Both the position numbers and the translations under genes were made by a program. 64,000 nt of DNA from the NCBI RefSeq assembly GCF_038069945.1, contig NZ_JBBPEV010000005.1, forward strand, positions 124,001 to 188,000. Reading direction: 5' to 3'. Each line of letters begins with the position of its first letter. Position 1 is the stretch's first letter. The stretch is from Aquabacterium sp. A3. GTDB lineage: Bacteria; Pseudomonadota; Gammaproteobacteria; Burkholderiales; Burkholderiaceae_C. This document shows, in pieces, positions 50,437-58,818 of the stretch. The notes below the pieces were generated by a model that worked only from the letters and a program-made list of their open reading frames with translations, was not told the DNA's origin and did not search any database.

Positions 50437-50463
50437 GTGCCTAAATTCACAGGAGGAAAAGGC

Positions 50464-50760
50464 ATGGCCACAGGCACTGTCAAATGGTTCAACGACGCCA
50501 AGGGGTTCGGGTTCATCGAACCAGATCAAGGCGGGGGCGACGTGTTTGCCCACTTCTCTGCCATCCAGATGGATGGATTCCGCACTTTGAAACAAGGCGC
50601 CAAGGTTCGTTATGAGCTGGTGGCAGGCCCCAAGGGCATGCTGGCGCAAAACATCCAGCAACTCGATGGTGATGCCGGGGGTGAGTCGCACGCCGACGCC
50701 TTGTCGGACATGCACTTTCTTGACGCTTCCACTGGAAACGCTCACCGGCTGCCGCACTGA
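50464..50760 (+). CDS. cspD: Cold-shock domain protein, CspD type
   Basis: This is a single-stranded nucleic-acid-binding protein. The first 67 residues form a complete cold-shock domain with RNP1 (KGFGFI) and RNP2 (VFAHF). A 31-residue polar tail follows ([17 protein letters not shown]...), which classical CspA proteins lack. AGGAGG precedes the ATG at good distance. Its divergent position beside clpS-clpA is the same as cspD in E. coli, where CspD inhibits DNA replication in stationary phase; I use that name on the basis of synteny. Confidence 0.85.
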   Translation: MATGTVKWFNDAKGFGFIEPDQGGGDVFAHFSAIQMDGFRTLKQGAKVRYELVAGPKGMLAQNIQQLDGDAGGESHADALSDMHFLDASTGNAHRLPH

Positions 50761-50794
50761 AGTGCACTGGCGCCATGAGCGCTGGCCGGCCAAC

Positions 50795-50823
50795 AAAAAA
50801 CCTGCCCGTGGGCAGGTTTTTTC
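50795..50823. terminator. Bidirectional terminator between cspD and icd
   Basis: CCTGCC pairs with GGCAGG over a four-base loop, extended by A/T pairs, with an A run before and a T run after the stem. It can therefore stop both the plus-strand cspD transcript and the minus-strand icd transcript. Confidence 0.88.
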
Positions 50824-50875
50824 ATGGAGCACCCCGAGGTGCCTGTGGCCCCGGCGCGCAACCGGGACCCGGACA

Positions 50876-52129
50876 TCACATGTGATCGATCATCACCTGG
50901 CCAAAACCTGAGCAAGACACCTGCGTTGCGCCCTCCATGAGGCGGGCAAAGTCATAAGTGACCTTTTTGCTCTGGATGGCCTTGTCCATCGACGAGATGA
51001 TCAGGTCGGCGGCCTCGAACCAGCCCATGTGCCGCAGCATCATCTCGGCCGACAGGATCTCCGAGCCCGGGTTCACGTAGTCTTTGCCGGCGTACTTGGG
51101 CGCGGTGCCGTGCGTGGCTTCGAACATGGCGATCGAATCCGACAGGTTGGCCCCGGGGGCGATGCCGATGCCACCCACCTGCGCTGCCAGGGCGTCAGAG
51201 ACGTAGTCACCGTTGAGGTTCAGCGTGGCGATCACGCTGTATTCGGCCGGGCGCAGCAAGATCTGCTGCAAGAAGGCATCAGCGATGGCGTCCTTGACGA
51301 TGATGTCCTTGCCCGTCTTCGGGTTCTTGAACTTGCACCACGGACCACCATCGATCAACTCGGCCCCAAACTCGGTCTGCGCCAGGCCATAAGCCCAATC
51401 ACGGAAGCCACCTTCGGTGTACTTCATGATGTTGCCTTTGTGCACGATGGTGACGCTGGGCTTGTCGTTGTCGATGGCGTACTGGATGGCCTTGCGCACC
51501 AGGCGCTCAGTGCCTTCCTTGGACACGGGCTTGATGCCGATGCCCGAGGTGTCGGGGAAGCGGATCTTCTTGACGCCGAACTCTTCCTGCAGGAACTTGA
51601 TCAGCTTTTTGGCCTTGTCGCTCTGGGCTTCGAACTCGATGCCCGCATAGATGTCTTCCGAGTTTTCGCGGAAGATCACCATGTCGGTCTTCTCGGGCTC
51701 TTTGACCGGCGACGGCACGCCCTTGAAGTAACGCACCGGGCGCAAGCAAACGTAGAGGTCGAGTTCTTGCCGCAGCGCAACGTTCAGCGAACGGATGCCG
51801 CCACCCACGGGCGTGGTGAGCGGGCCTTTGATGGAGACGACGTAGTCCTTGAGCACCTCCAGCGTTTCTTCCGGCAGCCAGACATCGGGGCCGTAAACGC
51901 GGGTGGACTTCTCGCCGGCATAGATCTCCATCCAGTGGATCTTCTTGGTGCCGCCGTAGGCTTTTTCAACAGCGGCGTCGACCACCTTGATCATCACGGG
52001 TGTGATGTCAAAACCGGTCCCGTCGCCTTCGATGTAAGGGATGATGGGATTGTTGGGCACGTTGAGCGAGAAGTCCGGGTTCACCGTGATCTTCTGCCCG
52101 CCTTCGGGCACCTTGATGTGCTGATACAT
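50876..52129 (-). CDS. icd: Isocitrate dehydrogenase (NADP+)
   Basis: Icd oxidises isocitrate to 2-oxoglutarate in the TCA cycle. The 417-residue product is the proteobacterial homodimeric type, with the substrate and phosphorylation-site motif [13 protein letters not shown], the [12 protein letters not shown] segment, the metal-binding [19 protein letters not shown] and the adenine-binding [18 protein letters not shown] start at 52129 (MYQHIKV) matches the group; GGAG stands nine bases upstream. An ATG at 52168 would add 13 residues and lacks a site. Confidence 0.97.
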   Translation of the reverse strand: MYQHIKVPEGGQKITVNPDFSLNVPNNPIIPYIEGDGTGFDITPVMIKVVDAAVEKAYGGTKKIHWMEIYAGEKSTRVYGPDVWLPEETLEVLKDYVVSIKGPLTTPVGGGIRSLNVALRQELDLYVCLRPVRYFKGVPSPVKEPEKTDMVIFRENSEDIYAGIEFEAQSDKAKKLIKFLQEEFGVKKIRFPDTSGIGIKPVSKEGTERLVRKAIQYAIDNDKPSVTIVHKGNIMKYTEGGFRDWAYGLAQTEFGAELIDGGPWCKFKNPKTGKDIIVKDAIADAFLQQILLRPAEYSVIATLNLNGDYVSDALAAQVGGIGIAPGANLSDSIAMFEATHGTAPKYAGKDYVNPGSEILSAEMMLRHMGWFEAADLIISSMDKAIQSKKVTYDFARLMEGATQVSCSGFGQVMIDHM

Positions 52130-52196
52130 GTGCGTGGTCTCCGCGGTTGGCGTTTCCTTGATATGCATGGCCAGGGATGGTGGTCATGCAAGTTTC

Positions 52197-52202
52197 ATTC
52201 TA
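52197..52202 (-). promoter_or_regulatory. Candidate -10 hexamer (TAGAAT) for icd
   Basis: TAGAAT on the minus strand is 68 bases upstream of the icd ATG, in the 156-base gap after the SafE/UreH-like gene. A matching -35 element is not evident. Confidence 0.35.
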
Positions 52203-52285
52203 CGCGAGCACGCCACTGCATCCGCCGGAGAAGCACATGATCATGGCGCCGTATGCGGTTTTTGCACACCGCCTGCCACACCGCC

Positions 52286-53119
52286 TCAAGCGCACCAGGC
52301 CTGGTACTGCATCCACAGGTGGTGCGAAATGCCCCAGCCGGCCATGGCCGCCATGCCCAGACCGGCCAGCCTCACCGCCCAGCGCGGGTCCATCCAGGCC
52401 GTGCCACGCGAGCCCTCCTGGGGCAGCGCCACGGCAGGCGGCGCGTCGGTGGCCACCACCGGCTGCTGTCGCAGCCAAAGCACGGGTGCCACCGTGCCCA
52501 AGCCCGCTGGGCCAGGCGGAGGCGCCGCGCCGGTGGACGACGCCGAGCGCCGGAGCAAACGGCCCAAGACCCAGGGGGCGGCCCACACACCGAAGGCGCT
52601 GGGCACAGAGAACACCAACATGACTGCGGCACCACCCGCTGCATCGGGCGCCAGTGCTGCCAGCATCAAGGCACCGTACAGCAGCGCACAGGGCAAAAAC
52701 GCCCACAGCGCACCAGCCAGCAATGGCCATGCGGGTTGCCACCATGCGCCGGCGTGCGCGGCTGCCCAGGCCTGCCAGCGGGCGCGCGCGCGCCGGTAAA
52801 CCCCCAGGCCCCAATGGTCCAGCATCGCCGGCATGCGGCCCGTGAACGCCAGCCACAAGCCCAGCACCACGGCCGCCGCCAGCAACATGATCCAGAACGG
52901 TTGCAGGAAGGCCACCTCACGCCCCAACTGCGCGATCACGCCCGCACTGGCGGCCGCCATGGCGCCCAGCGCGGCATAACCCAGGCTGCGGCCCAGCAGG
53001 GCCATCAGGGGCACCCCCCTCGGCAAGGCCACCGAACAGGCCATGCCACACATCGCCGCGCAGTGGGCCATGCCACCCAGGCCCATCAGAAATGCAGACA
53101 GCAACAGGCCGGTCAACAT
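52286..53119 (-). CDS. Sulfite exporter TauE/SafE (UreH-like) family membrane protein, cbb3-associated
   Basis: The 277-residue protein has about six hydrophobic helices and the N-terminal signature GLGGMAHCAAMCGMACS, with a His-Cys-x2-Met-Cys motif suited to copper or thiol chemistry. A second such region contains LPCALLYGALMLAAL. Proteins of this type are often encoded with cbb3 oxidase assembly genes and related to DsbD/CcdA-like transporters. It lies 33 bases after hemN on the same strand and may be transcribed with it. A role in copper handling for oxidase assembly is inference from context. Confidence 0.78.
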   Translation of the reverse strand: MLTGLLLSAFLMGLGGMAHCAAMCGMACSVALPRGVPLMALLGRSLGYAALGAMAAASAGVIAQLGREVAFLQPFWIMLLAAAVVLGLWLAFTGRMPAMLDHWGLGVYRRARARWQAWAAAHAGAWWQPAWPLLAGALWAFLPCALLYGALMLAALAPDAAGGAAVMLVFSVPSAFGVWAAPWVLGRLLRRSASSTGAAPPPGPAGLGTVAPVLWLRQQPVVATDAPPAVALPQEGSRGTAWMDPRWAVRLAGLGMAAMAGWGISHHLWMQYQAWCA

Positions 53120-53152
53120 GACGGCACCCTGCGATTGAGCGCGTTGAAGCGC

Positions 53153-54583
53153 TCAGATGATCCGAGAGAAGCGACCAGCGGTACGGTCGGCTTGCAAATA
53201 GCGGTCGAACACCATGGCGATCGCCCGCACAAAGTACCACCCCAAGGGCGTGACACGCACACCGTCTGACTCCAGTTGCACCAACCCCATCTCGACGAGC
53301 GGCTCCAGTTGACGCAATTCAGCCGCGAAGTATTGCCTGAAATCAATCAGGTACGCCAGCTCAATGGATTCGATGTCCACCCTGCCCTGGCACATCACCG
53401 CCATGATGACCGCACGACGAACCAGATCGTCGCGGCTGAGCACCAGGCCACGGTCGATGGGCAACTCACCGCGCGACAAGGCATCGGTGTAGTCCTCCAG
53501 GGTCTTGGCGTTCTGGCTGTAGTGGGCCCCTACCCGCCCGATGGCCGATACACCCAGACCAATCAGGTCGCTGTCGGCGTGGGTGCTGTAGCCTTGAAAG
53601 TTGCGGTGCAGTCGCCCCTGGCGCTTGGCCACCGACAGGCTGTCATGGTGAAGCGCGAAGTGATCCATGCCGATGTAGTCGTAGCCGGCCTCACGCAACA
53701 CGTCGATGGCCATGGCCAGCATGGCGACTTTGTCCTGCGCCGGGGGCAGGTCTGCGGCGTCGATGCGGCGCTGGGGCTTGAACCTCTGAGGCAGGTGCGC
53801 GTAGCCGTACAAGGCCACGCGATCGGGCCTCAATGACGCCAGTTGTTCCAGCGTGCGACGAAAGCCCACCAGATTCTGCTTGGGCAAGCCGTAGATCAGA
53901 TCGGTGTTGATGGACTCGAACCCCAAAGTGCGCGCCTGCTCCATCAGCGCCTGGACCGACGCGAAGGGCTGAACACGGTGCACCGCCTTCTGAACGTCCG
54001 GGTCAAAGTCTTGCACCCCCAGGCTGAGGCGATTGAAGCCCATCTCGGCCAGCGCGGCCAGGCGTGGCCCGTCCACGGTGCGTGGGTCCACCTCGATGGC
54101 GTATTCGCCACCCGGCACAAAACGGAACGCCTCCTTGAGCACCTGCATCAGGTCGTTCAGTTCGTCATTGGACAAGAACGTGGGGCTGCCGCCGCCAAAA
54201 TGCAGCTGTGACACCGCTTGCCGAGGCCCCAACTGCTGCCTCACCAACTCGATTTCCTGCTTCAAGGCAGCCAGGTAAGGCTGCGCCCGCTCATGGTGTC
54301 GGGTGATGATCTTGTTGCACGCACAGTAGTAGCAAACCGATTCGCAAAACGGGATGTGCACATACACCGACAGCGGATTGGCCGGTCCGGCGATGGCGCC
54401 GCCACCGCTGCCGCGCTGATGCAAGGCCTGAGCGTACTGTGCAGCGCCATAGGCCTCCACAAACCGGTCTGCGGTGGGGTAAGAGGTGTAACGCGGCCCG
54501 CTGACGTCCAGGCGGGTCAGCATGTCGGAAGTGACATGCACCACGGCCTGAGCAGGCGCGTGGTTCTGTGCAGTGTGGTTCAT
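53153..54583 (-). CDS. hemN: Oxygen-independent coproporphyrinogen III oxidase
   Basis: HemN is a radical SAM enzyme making protoporphyrinogen IX without oxygen. The 476-residue product has the SGPRYTSYPTADRF opening, the iron-sulfur motif C80-x3-C84-x2-C87 with a following Cys (YVHIPFCESVCYYCACN), LHFGGGSPTFLS and SLGVQDFDPDVQKAVHR. The ATG at 54583 lacks a Shine-Dalgarno sequence. An FNR-like box is centred 40.5 bases upstream, which places a class II start site at about the first codon. Confidence 0.96.
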   Translation of the reverse strand: MNHTAQNHAPAQAVVHVTSDMLTRLDVSGPRYTSYPTADRFVEAYGAAQYAQALHQRGSGGGAIAGPANPLSVYVHIPFCESVCYYCACNKIITRHHERAQPYLAALKQEIELVRQQLGPRQAVSQLHFGGGSPTFLSNDELNDLMQVLKEAFRFVPGGEYAIEVDPRTVDGPRLAALAEMGFNRLSLGVQDFDPDVQKAVHRVQPFASVQALMEQARTLGFESINTDLIYGLPKQNLVGFRRTLEQLASLRPDRVALYGYAHLPQRFKPQRRIDAADLPPAQDKVAMLAMAIDVLREAGYDYIGMDHFALHHDSLSVAKRQGRLHRNFQGYSTHADSDLIGLGVSAIGRVGAHYSQNAKTLEDYTDALSRGELPIDRGLVLSRDDLVRRAVIMAVMCQGRVDIESIELAYLIDFRQYFAAELRQLEPLVEMGLVQLESDGVRVTPLGWYFVRAIAMVFDRYLQADRTAGRFSRII

Positions 54584-54616
54584 GCAGGCACTTTGCCAGC
54601 GCGAAGCTACCCAGGG

Positions 54617-54630
54617 TTGATCTGGCTCAA
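54617..54630. promoter_or_regulatory. FNR box between hemN and fnr
   Basis: TTGATCTGGCTCAA matches the FNR consensus TTGAT-N4-ATCAA at nine of ten positions. For the plus-strand fnr gene, AACAAT (54652-54657) gives a start near 54664, which puts the box centre at about -41, the class II position. The box is also positioned for hemN on the minus strand. Oxygen-linked control of both genes by Fnr is likely. Confidence 0.75.
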
Positions 54631-54680
54631 GGTCCGTCGCCAGTCAACGGCAACAATTCAGCAAACCATTGAGGTCGCTC

Positions 54681-55514
54681 ATGTTTCAACCCAGCCCATC
54701 CATTTCCATCACCCCCACCGCACCTGGTGATGACAGCCCCTGCGGACTGCCGGGTCGTGTTTCGCAAAACGCTGGTTGTGCGTCACAATCAAAGCCCATG
54801 AGACTTGATTCCTTCAAGGTCGCGTGCTCCAGCTGCAACCTTCGTGAGTTGTGCCTGCCTGTGGGCCTGACCCAAAACCAGTTGAACCACCTGGATGACT
54901 TGGTGGCGTCGCGCAAGATGGTCAAGCGCGGTGAAGCACTGTTCCACACGGGCGACCCATTCCGCTCTTTGTATGCGGTGCGCACCGGTTTCTTCAAAAC
55001 CCGGATCTCGGCTGAAGACGGCCGGGATCAGGTGACGGGGTTTCAGATGGCAGGCGAGTTGCTGGGCCTGGACGGCATCAGCACCGACCGGCACGCCTGC
55101 GATGCGGTGGCATTGGAAGACTCGCAGGTTTGCGTGATTCCGTTTTCTCAGCTGGAAGAGCTGTCGCGCGAGGTCTCGGACCTGCAGCACCAATTCCACA
55201 AGATCATGAGCCGCGAGATTGTTCGTGATCATGGCGTGATGCTGCTGCTGGGCAGCATGCGGGCTGAAGAACGCCTGGCCGCCTTTTTGCTGAACCTCAC
55301 GCAGCGCCTGCATGCACGGGGCTTCTCGGCATCTGCGCTGGTGCTGCGCATGACACGCGAAGAAATCGGCAGCTACCTGGGTCTGAAGCTGGAAACCGTG
55401 AGCCGCACGTTCTCGAAATTCCAGGAAGAGGGCTTCCTGGAGGTCAAGCAGCGCGACATCCGCATCATCAATGAAGACGGATTGAAGGCACTGGTCAACA
55501 ACGCACGTTGCTGA
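54681..55514 (+). CDS. fnr: Fumarate/nitrate reduction regulator (FNR-type, Crp family)
   Basis: Fnr senses oxygen with a [4Fe-4S] cluster and activates anaerobic or microaerobic genes. The 277-residue product has the N-terminal Cys cluster C49-x2-C52-x5-C58 and the fourth Cys at 140 (HACDAVALE). A Crp-like sensor domain follows, then the helix-turn-helix MTREEIGSYLGLKLETVSRTFSKF, whose E, S and R (ETVSR) are the residues that read TTGAT. The ATG at 54681 has GAGG six bases upstream; a start at 54798 would also keep the cluster. It is divergent from hemN and convergent with a small membrane protein gene. Confidence 0.95.
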   Translation: MFQPSPSISITPTAPGDDSPCGLPGRVSQNAGCASQSKPMRLDSFKVACSSCNLRELCLPVGLTQNQLNHLDDLVASRKMVKRGEALFHTGDPFRSLYAVRTGFFKTRISAEDGRDQVTGFQMAGELLGLDGISTDRHACDAVALEDSQVCVIPFSQLEELSREVSDLQHQFHKIMSREIVRDHGVMLLLGSMRAEERLAAFLLNLTQRLHARGFSASALVLRMTREEIGSYLGLKLETVSRTFSKFQEEGFLEVKQRDIRIINEDGLKALVNNARC

Positions 55515-55522
55515 TCCAACAG

Positions 55523-55543
55523 CGGCGCGCGTGATGCGCGCCG
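55523..55543. terminator. Candidate hairpin after fnr
   Basis: CGGCGCG pairs with CGCGCCG over a seven-base loop just after the fnr stop and before the convergent small gene. A T tract is missing, so it is a weak candidate. Confidence 0.35.
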
Positions 55544-55577
55544 TGCATGCTTGGCAGGATGATGTTGGGCTGTGGCC

Positions 55578-55871
55578 TTAACCGTGCGCGTGGCGAGTCA
55601 GGGCGGCCTCGCGCCGCATGCGCTTGCTGCGGCGCTGTGCGCCGATCGCCGCAGGCGCTTTGCGCATCCACCACGACAAACCGGCTGAACCAGCCGTCAC
55701 GACCCAGAACACCAGGAAGCTGAGGCTGTAAATGGTGTTGACCTCGGGCTGCCAGCCACCCAGGCTGACGTGGCTGGGATCCACCACCGAGAACACCAGC
55801 ATTTCAAGCACGCCTGCAGCCAAGAACGACGGCCACAGGATTTGCGCAAGCACGACCGGACGATGTGTCAT
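55578..55871 (-). CDS. Small two-helix membrane protein beside ccoH
   Basis: The 97-residue product has two hydrophobic helices (about 10-30, ILWPSFLAAGVLEMLVFSVV; and about 45-68, IYSLSFLVFWVVTAGSAGLSWWM) and a basic C-terminus rich in Arg. GGAGGAG precedes the ATG at 55871 at ideal distance. It follows ccoH by 115 bases on the same strand and so is likely part of the ccoGH transcript. I do not recognise a characterised family. A role in cbb3 oxidase assembly or stability is inferred from position only. Confidence 0.7.
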   Translation of the reverse strand: MTHRPVVLAQILWPSFLAAGVLEMLVFSVVDPSHVSLGGWQPEVNTIYSLSFLVFWVVTAGSAGLSWWMRKAPAAIGAQRRSKRMRREAALTRHAHG

Positions 55872-55986
55872 CTGGCACTCCTCCACCACGATGTGGTGCA
55901 TGAGCCATGTTGTCCCAGCGAGCGCCCCGTGCCACGAGGACAAACCCCAGGGCCTCAGGCCCGCAGGCTTACCCCCTTGATCGGGC

Positions 55987-56253
55987 TCAATTCGCGTCCA
56001 GCACAGCCCTGGTGGGGTCGGCGGCATGGTTGCGCGCTTTGTGCGCGGGCAACTCTTTGGCCGAGTGAACCTGGCCGGCAGAAGTGTCCAGCACGGGGTC
56101 GACGTTGCGCACGGCGATGACCACGGTGGTGAGGCCGGCCACCACCACCAGAGCGGGGCCGCCGATGACCAGCCAGACGATGGGCAGGCGCCACCAGGGC
56201 GGGTTGCTCACGGGCGCAGACTGGGCGTTGTTACCAGGTGCAGATTGGGCCAT
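55987..56253 (-). CDS. ccoH: cbb3 oxidase assembly protein CcoH (FixH family)
   Basis: CcoH is a single-span membrane protein needed for assembly and stability of cbb3 oxidase. The 88-residue product has a short cytosolic Ala/Pro segment, the WWRLPIVWLVIGGPALVVVAGLTTVVIAV membrane helix characteristic of short FixH/CcoH proteins, and a periplasmic tail. The ATG at 56253 is preceded by GGAG; an upstream TTG is the only longer option. It begins 17 bases after ccoG. Confidence 0.85.
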   Translation of the reverse strand: MAQSAPGNNAQSAPVSNPPWWRLPIVWLVIGGPALVVVAGLTTVVIAVRNVDPVLDTSAGQVHSAKELPAHKARNHAADPTRAVLDAN

Positions 56254-56270
56254 GGGATGGTTGCTCCGTC

Positions 56271-57731
56271 TCAACGAGGAATCATGAAGGTGGATTTTTC
56301 TCTGACGTCCAGCTGGGCGTCAACGCCGTGGCGCATGCGCTCGACCACGATGGTCATGCCCATGCTGCCGCTGCCCAGACGCGCCGCCGTATCGGGCGGG
56401 ATGCGCACCGACACCGGCACCCAGCGCGCCTCGGCCGGGCCCAGCACGATATCTTGCCCGCCCTCGACCTCGGCCTGGGGCAATTGCTCGACGCCCACGC
56501 GGTAGCGCTGAACGGTTTCAGAGGCGTTCATCACCTGCACGCGGTACACGTTCTCGACATAGCCATCGTCCACGATGCGCGCCAGCGCCCCACGGTCCTT
56601 GACGATGTCAACGCGGAATGGGGGGCGGGTGTACAGGCTGTACATGAAGGCGCCCACCACCGCCACCAGGATCGCGGTGTACAGCAACACACGAGGCCGC
56701 GCCACCCGAGACCACATCTGGGACGAGTCCCACCCCTGGTCCATGGCATTTTGCGTGGTGTAGCGAATCAGGCCACGGGGCGTGCCCATCTTGTCCATCA
56801 CACCATCGCAAACGTCAATGCATGCAGCACAGCCGATGCACTCATACTGCAGGCCATTGCGGATGTCGATGCCAGTGGGACACACCTGAACACACAGTGT
56901 GCAGTCGATGCAATCGCCCTTGGCCTGGCCACTGGCGGCCGCCTTGCGGGACTTGGCGCCACGCGGCTCGCCACGCTTGGGGTCGTAGCTGATGATGAGC
57001 GTGTCGCGGTCGAACATGGCGCTTTGGAAGCGCGCATACGGACACATGTACTTGCAGACCTGCTCACGCATGAAACCGGCATTGCCGTAGGTGGCAAAAC
57101 CGTAAAACAGCACCCAGAAGGTCTCCCAGGGGCCCAGGCCCAGTGCCAGCACCGAGGCACCCAACTCACGAATCGGCGTGAAGTAGCCCACGAAGGTGTA
57201 GCCCGTCCACAAGGCCACGGCGATCCATGCGAGTTGCTTGCCGCCCTTGCGCCAGAGCTTTTCAAAGGTCCAGGGCCCCTTGTCCAGCTTCATGCGCTTC
57301 ATGCGGTCACCTTCGAACTTGCGTTCGATCCACATGAAGATCTCGGTGTAGACCGATTGCGGGCACGCATACCCACACCACAGCCGCCCGGCCACGGCCG
57401 TGAACAGGAACAGGCCGTAAGCCGAGATCACCAGGAGTGCCGTCAGGTAAATGAAGTCTTGCGGATACAGCACCAGGTTGAAGATGTAGAAGCGCCGAGA
57501 GCCCAGATCAAAGAGCACCGCCTGACGCTCGTTCCAGTACAACCAGGGGGTTCCATAAAAGACCAGTTGGGTCAGCCACACCAGCGCCCAGCGCCACTTG
57601 GCAAACCAGCCATCCACCGCCCGGGCGTAGATGGTTTCACTTTTCTTGTAAAGGGAAATGACCTGCTCGCGTCGAACTTCTCGTTGTTCTGGTGAGGCGG
57701 CGGGAGGTGGGGATGCAGTCGTGTCGGTCAT
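56271..57731 (-). CDS. ccoG: cbb3 oxidase accessory protein CcoG (cupric reductase, ferredoxin-like)
   Basis: CcoG reduces Cu(II) for insertion into cbb3 oxidase. The 486-residue membrane protein has several helices in the first half with the LWCGYACPQSVYTEIFMWIER motif, two ferredoxin-type 4Fe-4S motifs (CIDCTLCVQVCP and CIGCAACIDVCD) near residues 250-290, another helix and a C-terminal immunoglobulin-like domain (FixG_C). The start is uncertain: 57731 gives the usual length, while in-frame ATGs at 57743 and 57770 and a GTG at 57788 are possible. A perfect FNR box stands upstream, so ccoG starts its own transcript. Confidence 0.93.
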   Translation of the reverse strand: MTDTTASPPPAASPEQREVRREQVISLYKKSETIYARAVDGWFAKWRWALVWLTQLVFYGTPWLYWNERQAVLFDLGSRRFYIFNLVLYPQDFIYLTALLVISAYGLFLFTAVAGRLWCGYACPQSVYTEIFMWIERKFEGDRMKRMKLDKGPWTFEKLWRKGGKQLAWIAVALWTGYTFVGYFTPIRELGASVLALGLGPWETFWVLFYGFATYGNAGFMREQVCKYMCPYARFQSAMFDRDTLIISYDPKRGEPRGAKSRKAAASGQAKGDCIDCTLCVQVCPTGIDIRNGLQYECIGCAACIDVCDGVMDKMGTPRGLIRYTTQNAMDQGWDSSQMWSRVARPRVLLYTAILVAVVGAFMYSLYTRPPFRVDIVKDRGALARIVDDGYVENVYRVQVMNASETVQRYRVGVEQLPQAEVEGGQDIVLGPAEARWVPVSVRIPPDTAARLGSGSMGMTIVVERMRHGVDAQLDVREKSTFMIPR

Positions 57732-57817
57732 GACATCACACATGAAAAACGGCGGGGGCCGGATACCCATCACGGTATCACGCACCACCTCCGCCGTTGG
57801 TGATTTTCAGCCGGTCC

Positions 57818-57831
57818 TTGATGACAATCAA
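57818..57831. promoter_or_regulatory. Perfect FNR box upstream of ccoG
   Basis: TTGATGACAATCAA is an exact TTGAT-N4-ATCAA palindrome between ccoP and ccoG. On the minus strand a class II promoter would start near 57783, about 50 bases before the proposed ccoG ATG. The -10 region at that distance is GC-rich and poor, consistent with strong dependence on an activator. Confidence 0.8.
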
Positions 57832-57866
57832 GTCGCCAATCCGGTCATCGAGCCCTCAAGGGGTTC

Positions 57867-58805
57867 TCATTGGGCGTCTGCCACGCGGGTCTTGTTGTTG
57901 GACAGGCCCCACACGTAGGACGCCACCACCCGAATCTGCTCATCAGACAGACGTGGGCTTTGCGCAGGCATCACGTTGACGATGCCATGGTTGACGGCCT
58001 TCATGATGGCGTCTTCACCCCAGCCGTGCAGCCAGATCTTGTCGCTCAGGTTGGGCGCACCAATGGCCTGGTTGCCCTTGCCATCGGCACCGTGGCAGGC
58101 TGCACACACGGCGGTGAACTTGGCCTTGCCCTGGGCGGCCAGCACCGCGTTGTGCCCGCTGCCCGACAGGCTCAACACATAGTTGGCCACCTGGCGAACC
58201 TCGTCAGGCCCCCCTACCGCAGCCACCATCGGGGGCATTTGCCCACGGCGACCACCGGTGATGGTCTCGATGATCTTGTCGGGCGACCCACCGTGCAGCC
58301 AGTCACCGTCCGTCAGGTTGGGGAAGCTCTTGGAGCCCTTGGCATCCGAGCCATGACAAGCCGCGCAGTTGTTCAGGAACAGACGCTCACCAATGGCCTG
58401 GGCGGCAGGGTCACGCGAGAGGTCTTCCACGGACTTGCCGTCGAACTTGGCGTACACCTGGCCCTCGGTTTCCTTGGCCTTGAGGATTTCACGCTCAAGC
58501 TGACCCACGGCGCTCCATTGCAGCTTGCCCTGGTAGACACCCAGCCCGGGGTAGAACGACAGATAAGCCACGGCAAACACCAGGGTGATGATGAACAGCA
58601 CCAGCCACCAGCGCGGCAGGGGATTGTTCAACTCCTGCAAGTCGCCGTCCCAGACGTGACCCGTGGTTTTGTCCACGTTGCCCTGGGCATCGTAGATCAC
58701 CTTGTGACGGGCAGCGCCGATGAGCACGAAGGCGCAGTACACCAACCCGAACACCACGATGGCCGCGACATACCACGCCCATCCACTTGAAACGAAGTCG
58801 CTCAT
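57867..58805 (-). CDS. ccoP: Cytochrome c oxidase cbb3-type subunit III (CcoP, dihaem)
   Basis: CcoP is the membrane-anchored dihaem c subunit that takes electrons from soluble c-type cytochromes. The 312-residue product has two N-terminal helices with the GHVWDGDLQELNNPLPRWWL motif between them and two CxxCH haem sites (NNCAACHGSDAKG and AVCAACHGADGKG), each followed by a distal Met. The ATG at 58805 comes 13 bases after ccoQ. Confidence 0.97.
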   Translation of the reverse strand: MSDFVSSGWAWYVAAIVVFGLVYCAFVLIGAARHKVIYDAQGNVDKTTGHVWDGDLQELNNPLPRWWLVLFIITLVFAVAYLSFYPGLGVYQGKLQWSAVGQLEREILKAKETEGQVYAKFDGKSVEDLSRDPAAQAIGERLFLNNCAACHGSDAKGSKSFPNLTDGDWLHGGSPDKIIETITGGRRGQMPPMVAAVGGPDEVRQVANYVLSLSGSGHNAVLAAQGKAKFTAVCAACHGADGKGNQAIGAPNLSDKIWLHGWGEDAIMKAVNHGIVNVMPAQSPRLSDEQIRVVASYVWGLSNNKTRVADAQ

Positions 58806-58818
58806 TGCGAGCCTCCAG

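Noticed and set aside
52208..52252. 14-codon minus-strand frame (MIMCFSGGCSGVLA) between icd and the SafE/UreH-like gene
   Set aside because: No ribosome-binding site and too short to separate from chance.
53137..53154. Intrinsic terminator of hemN
   Set aside because: GAGCGC/GCGCTC forms a hairpin overlapping the hemN stop, but there is no T tract and the next gene follows 33 bases from the hemN stop on the same strand.
55949..55962. Terminator between ccoH and the 97-residue membrane protein
   Set aside because: The GGGCC/GGCCC stem is short and followed by a poor T tract; it does not convincingly separate the genes.
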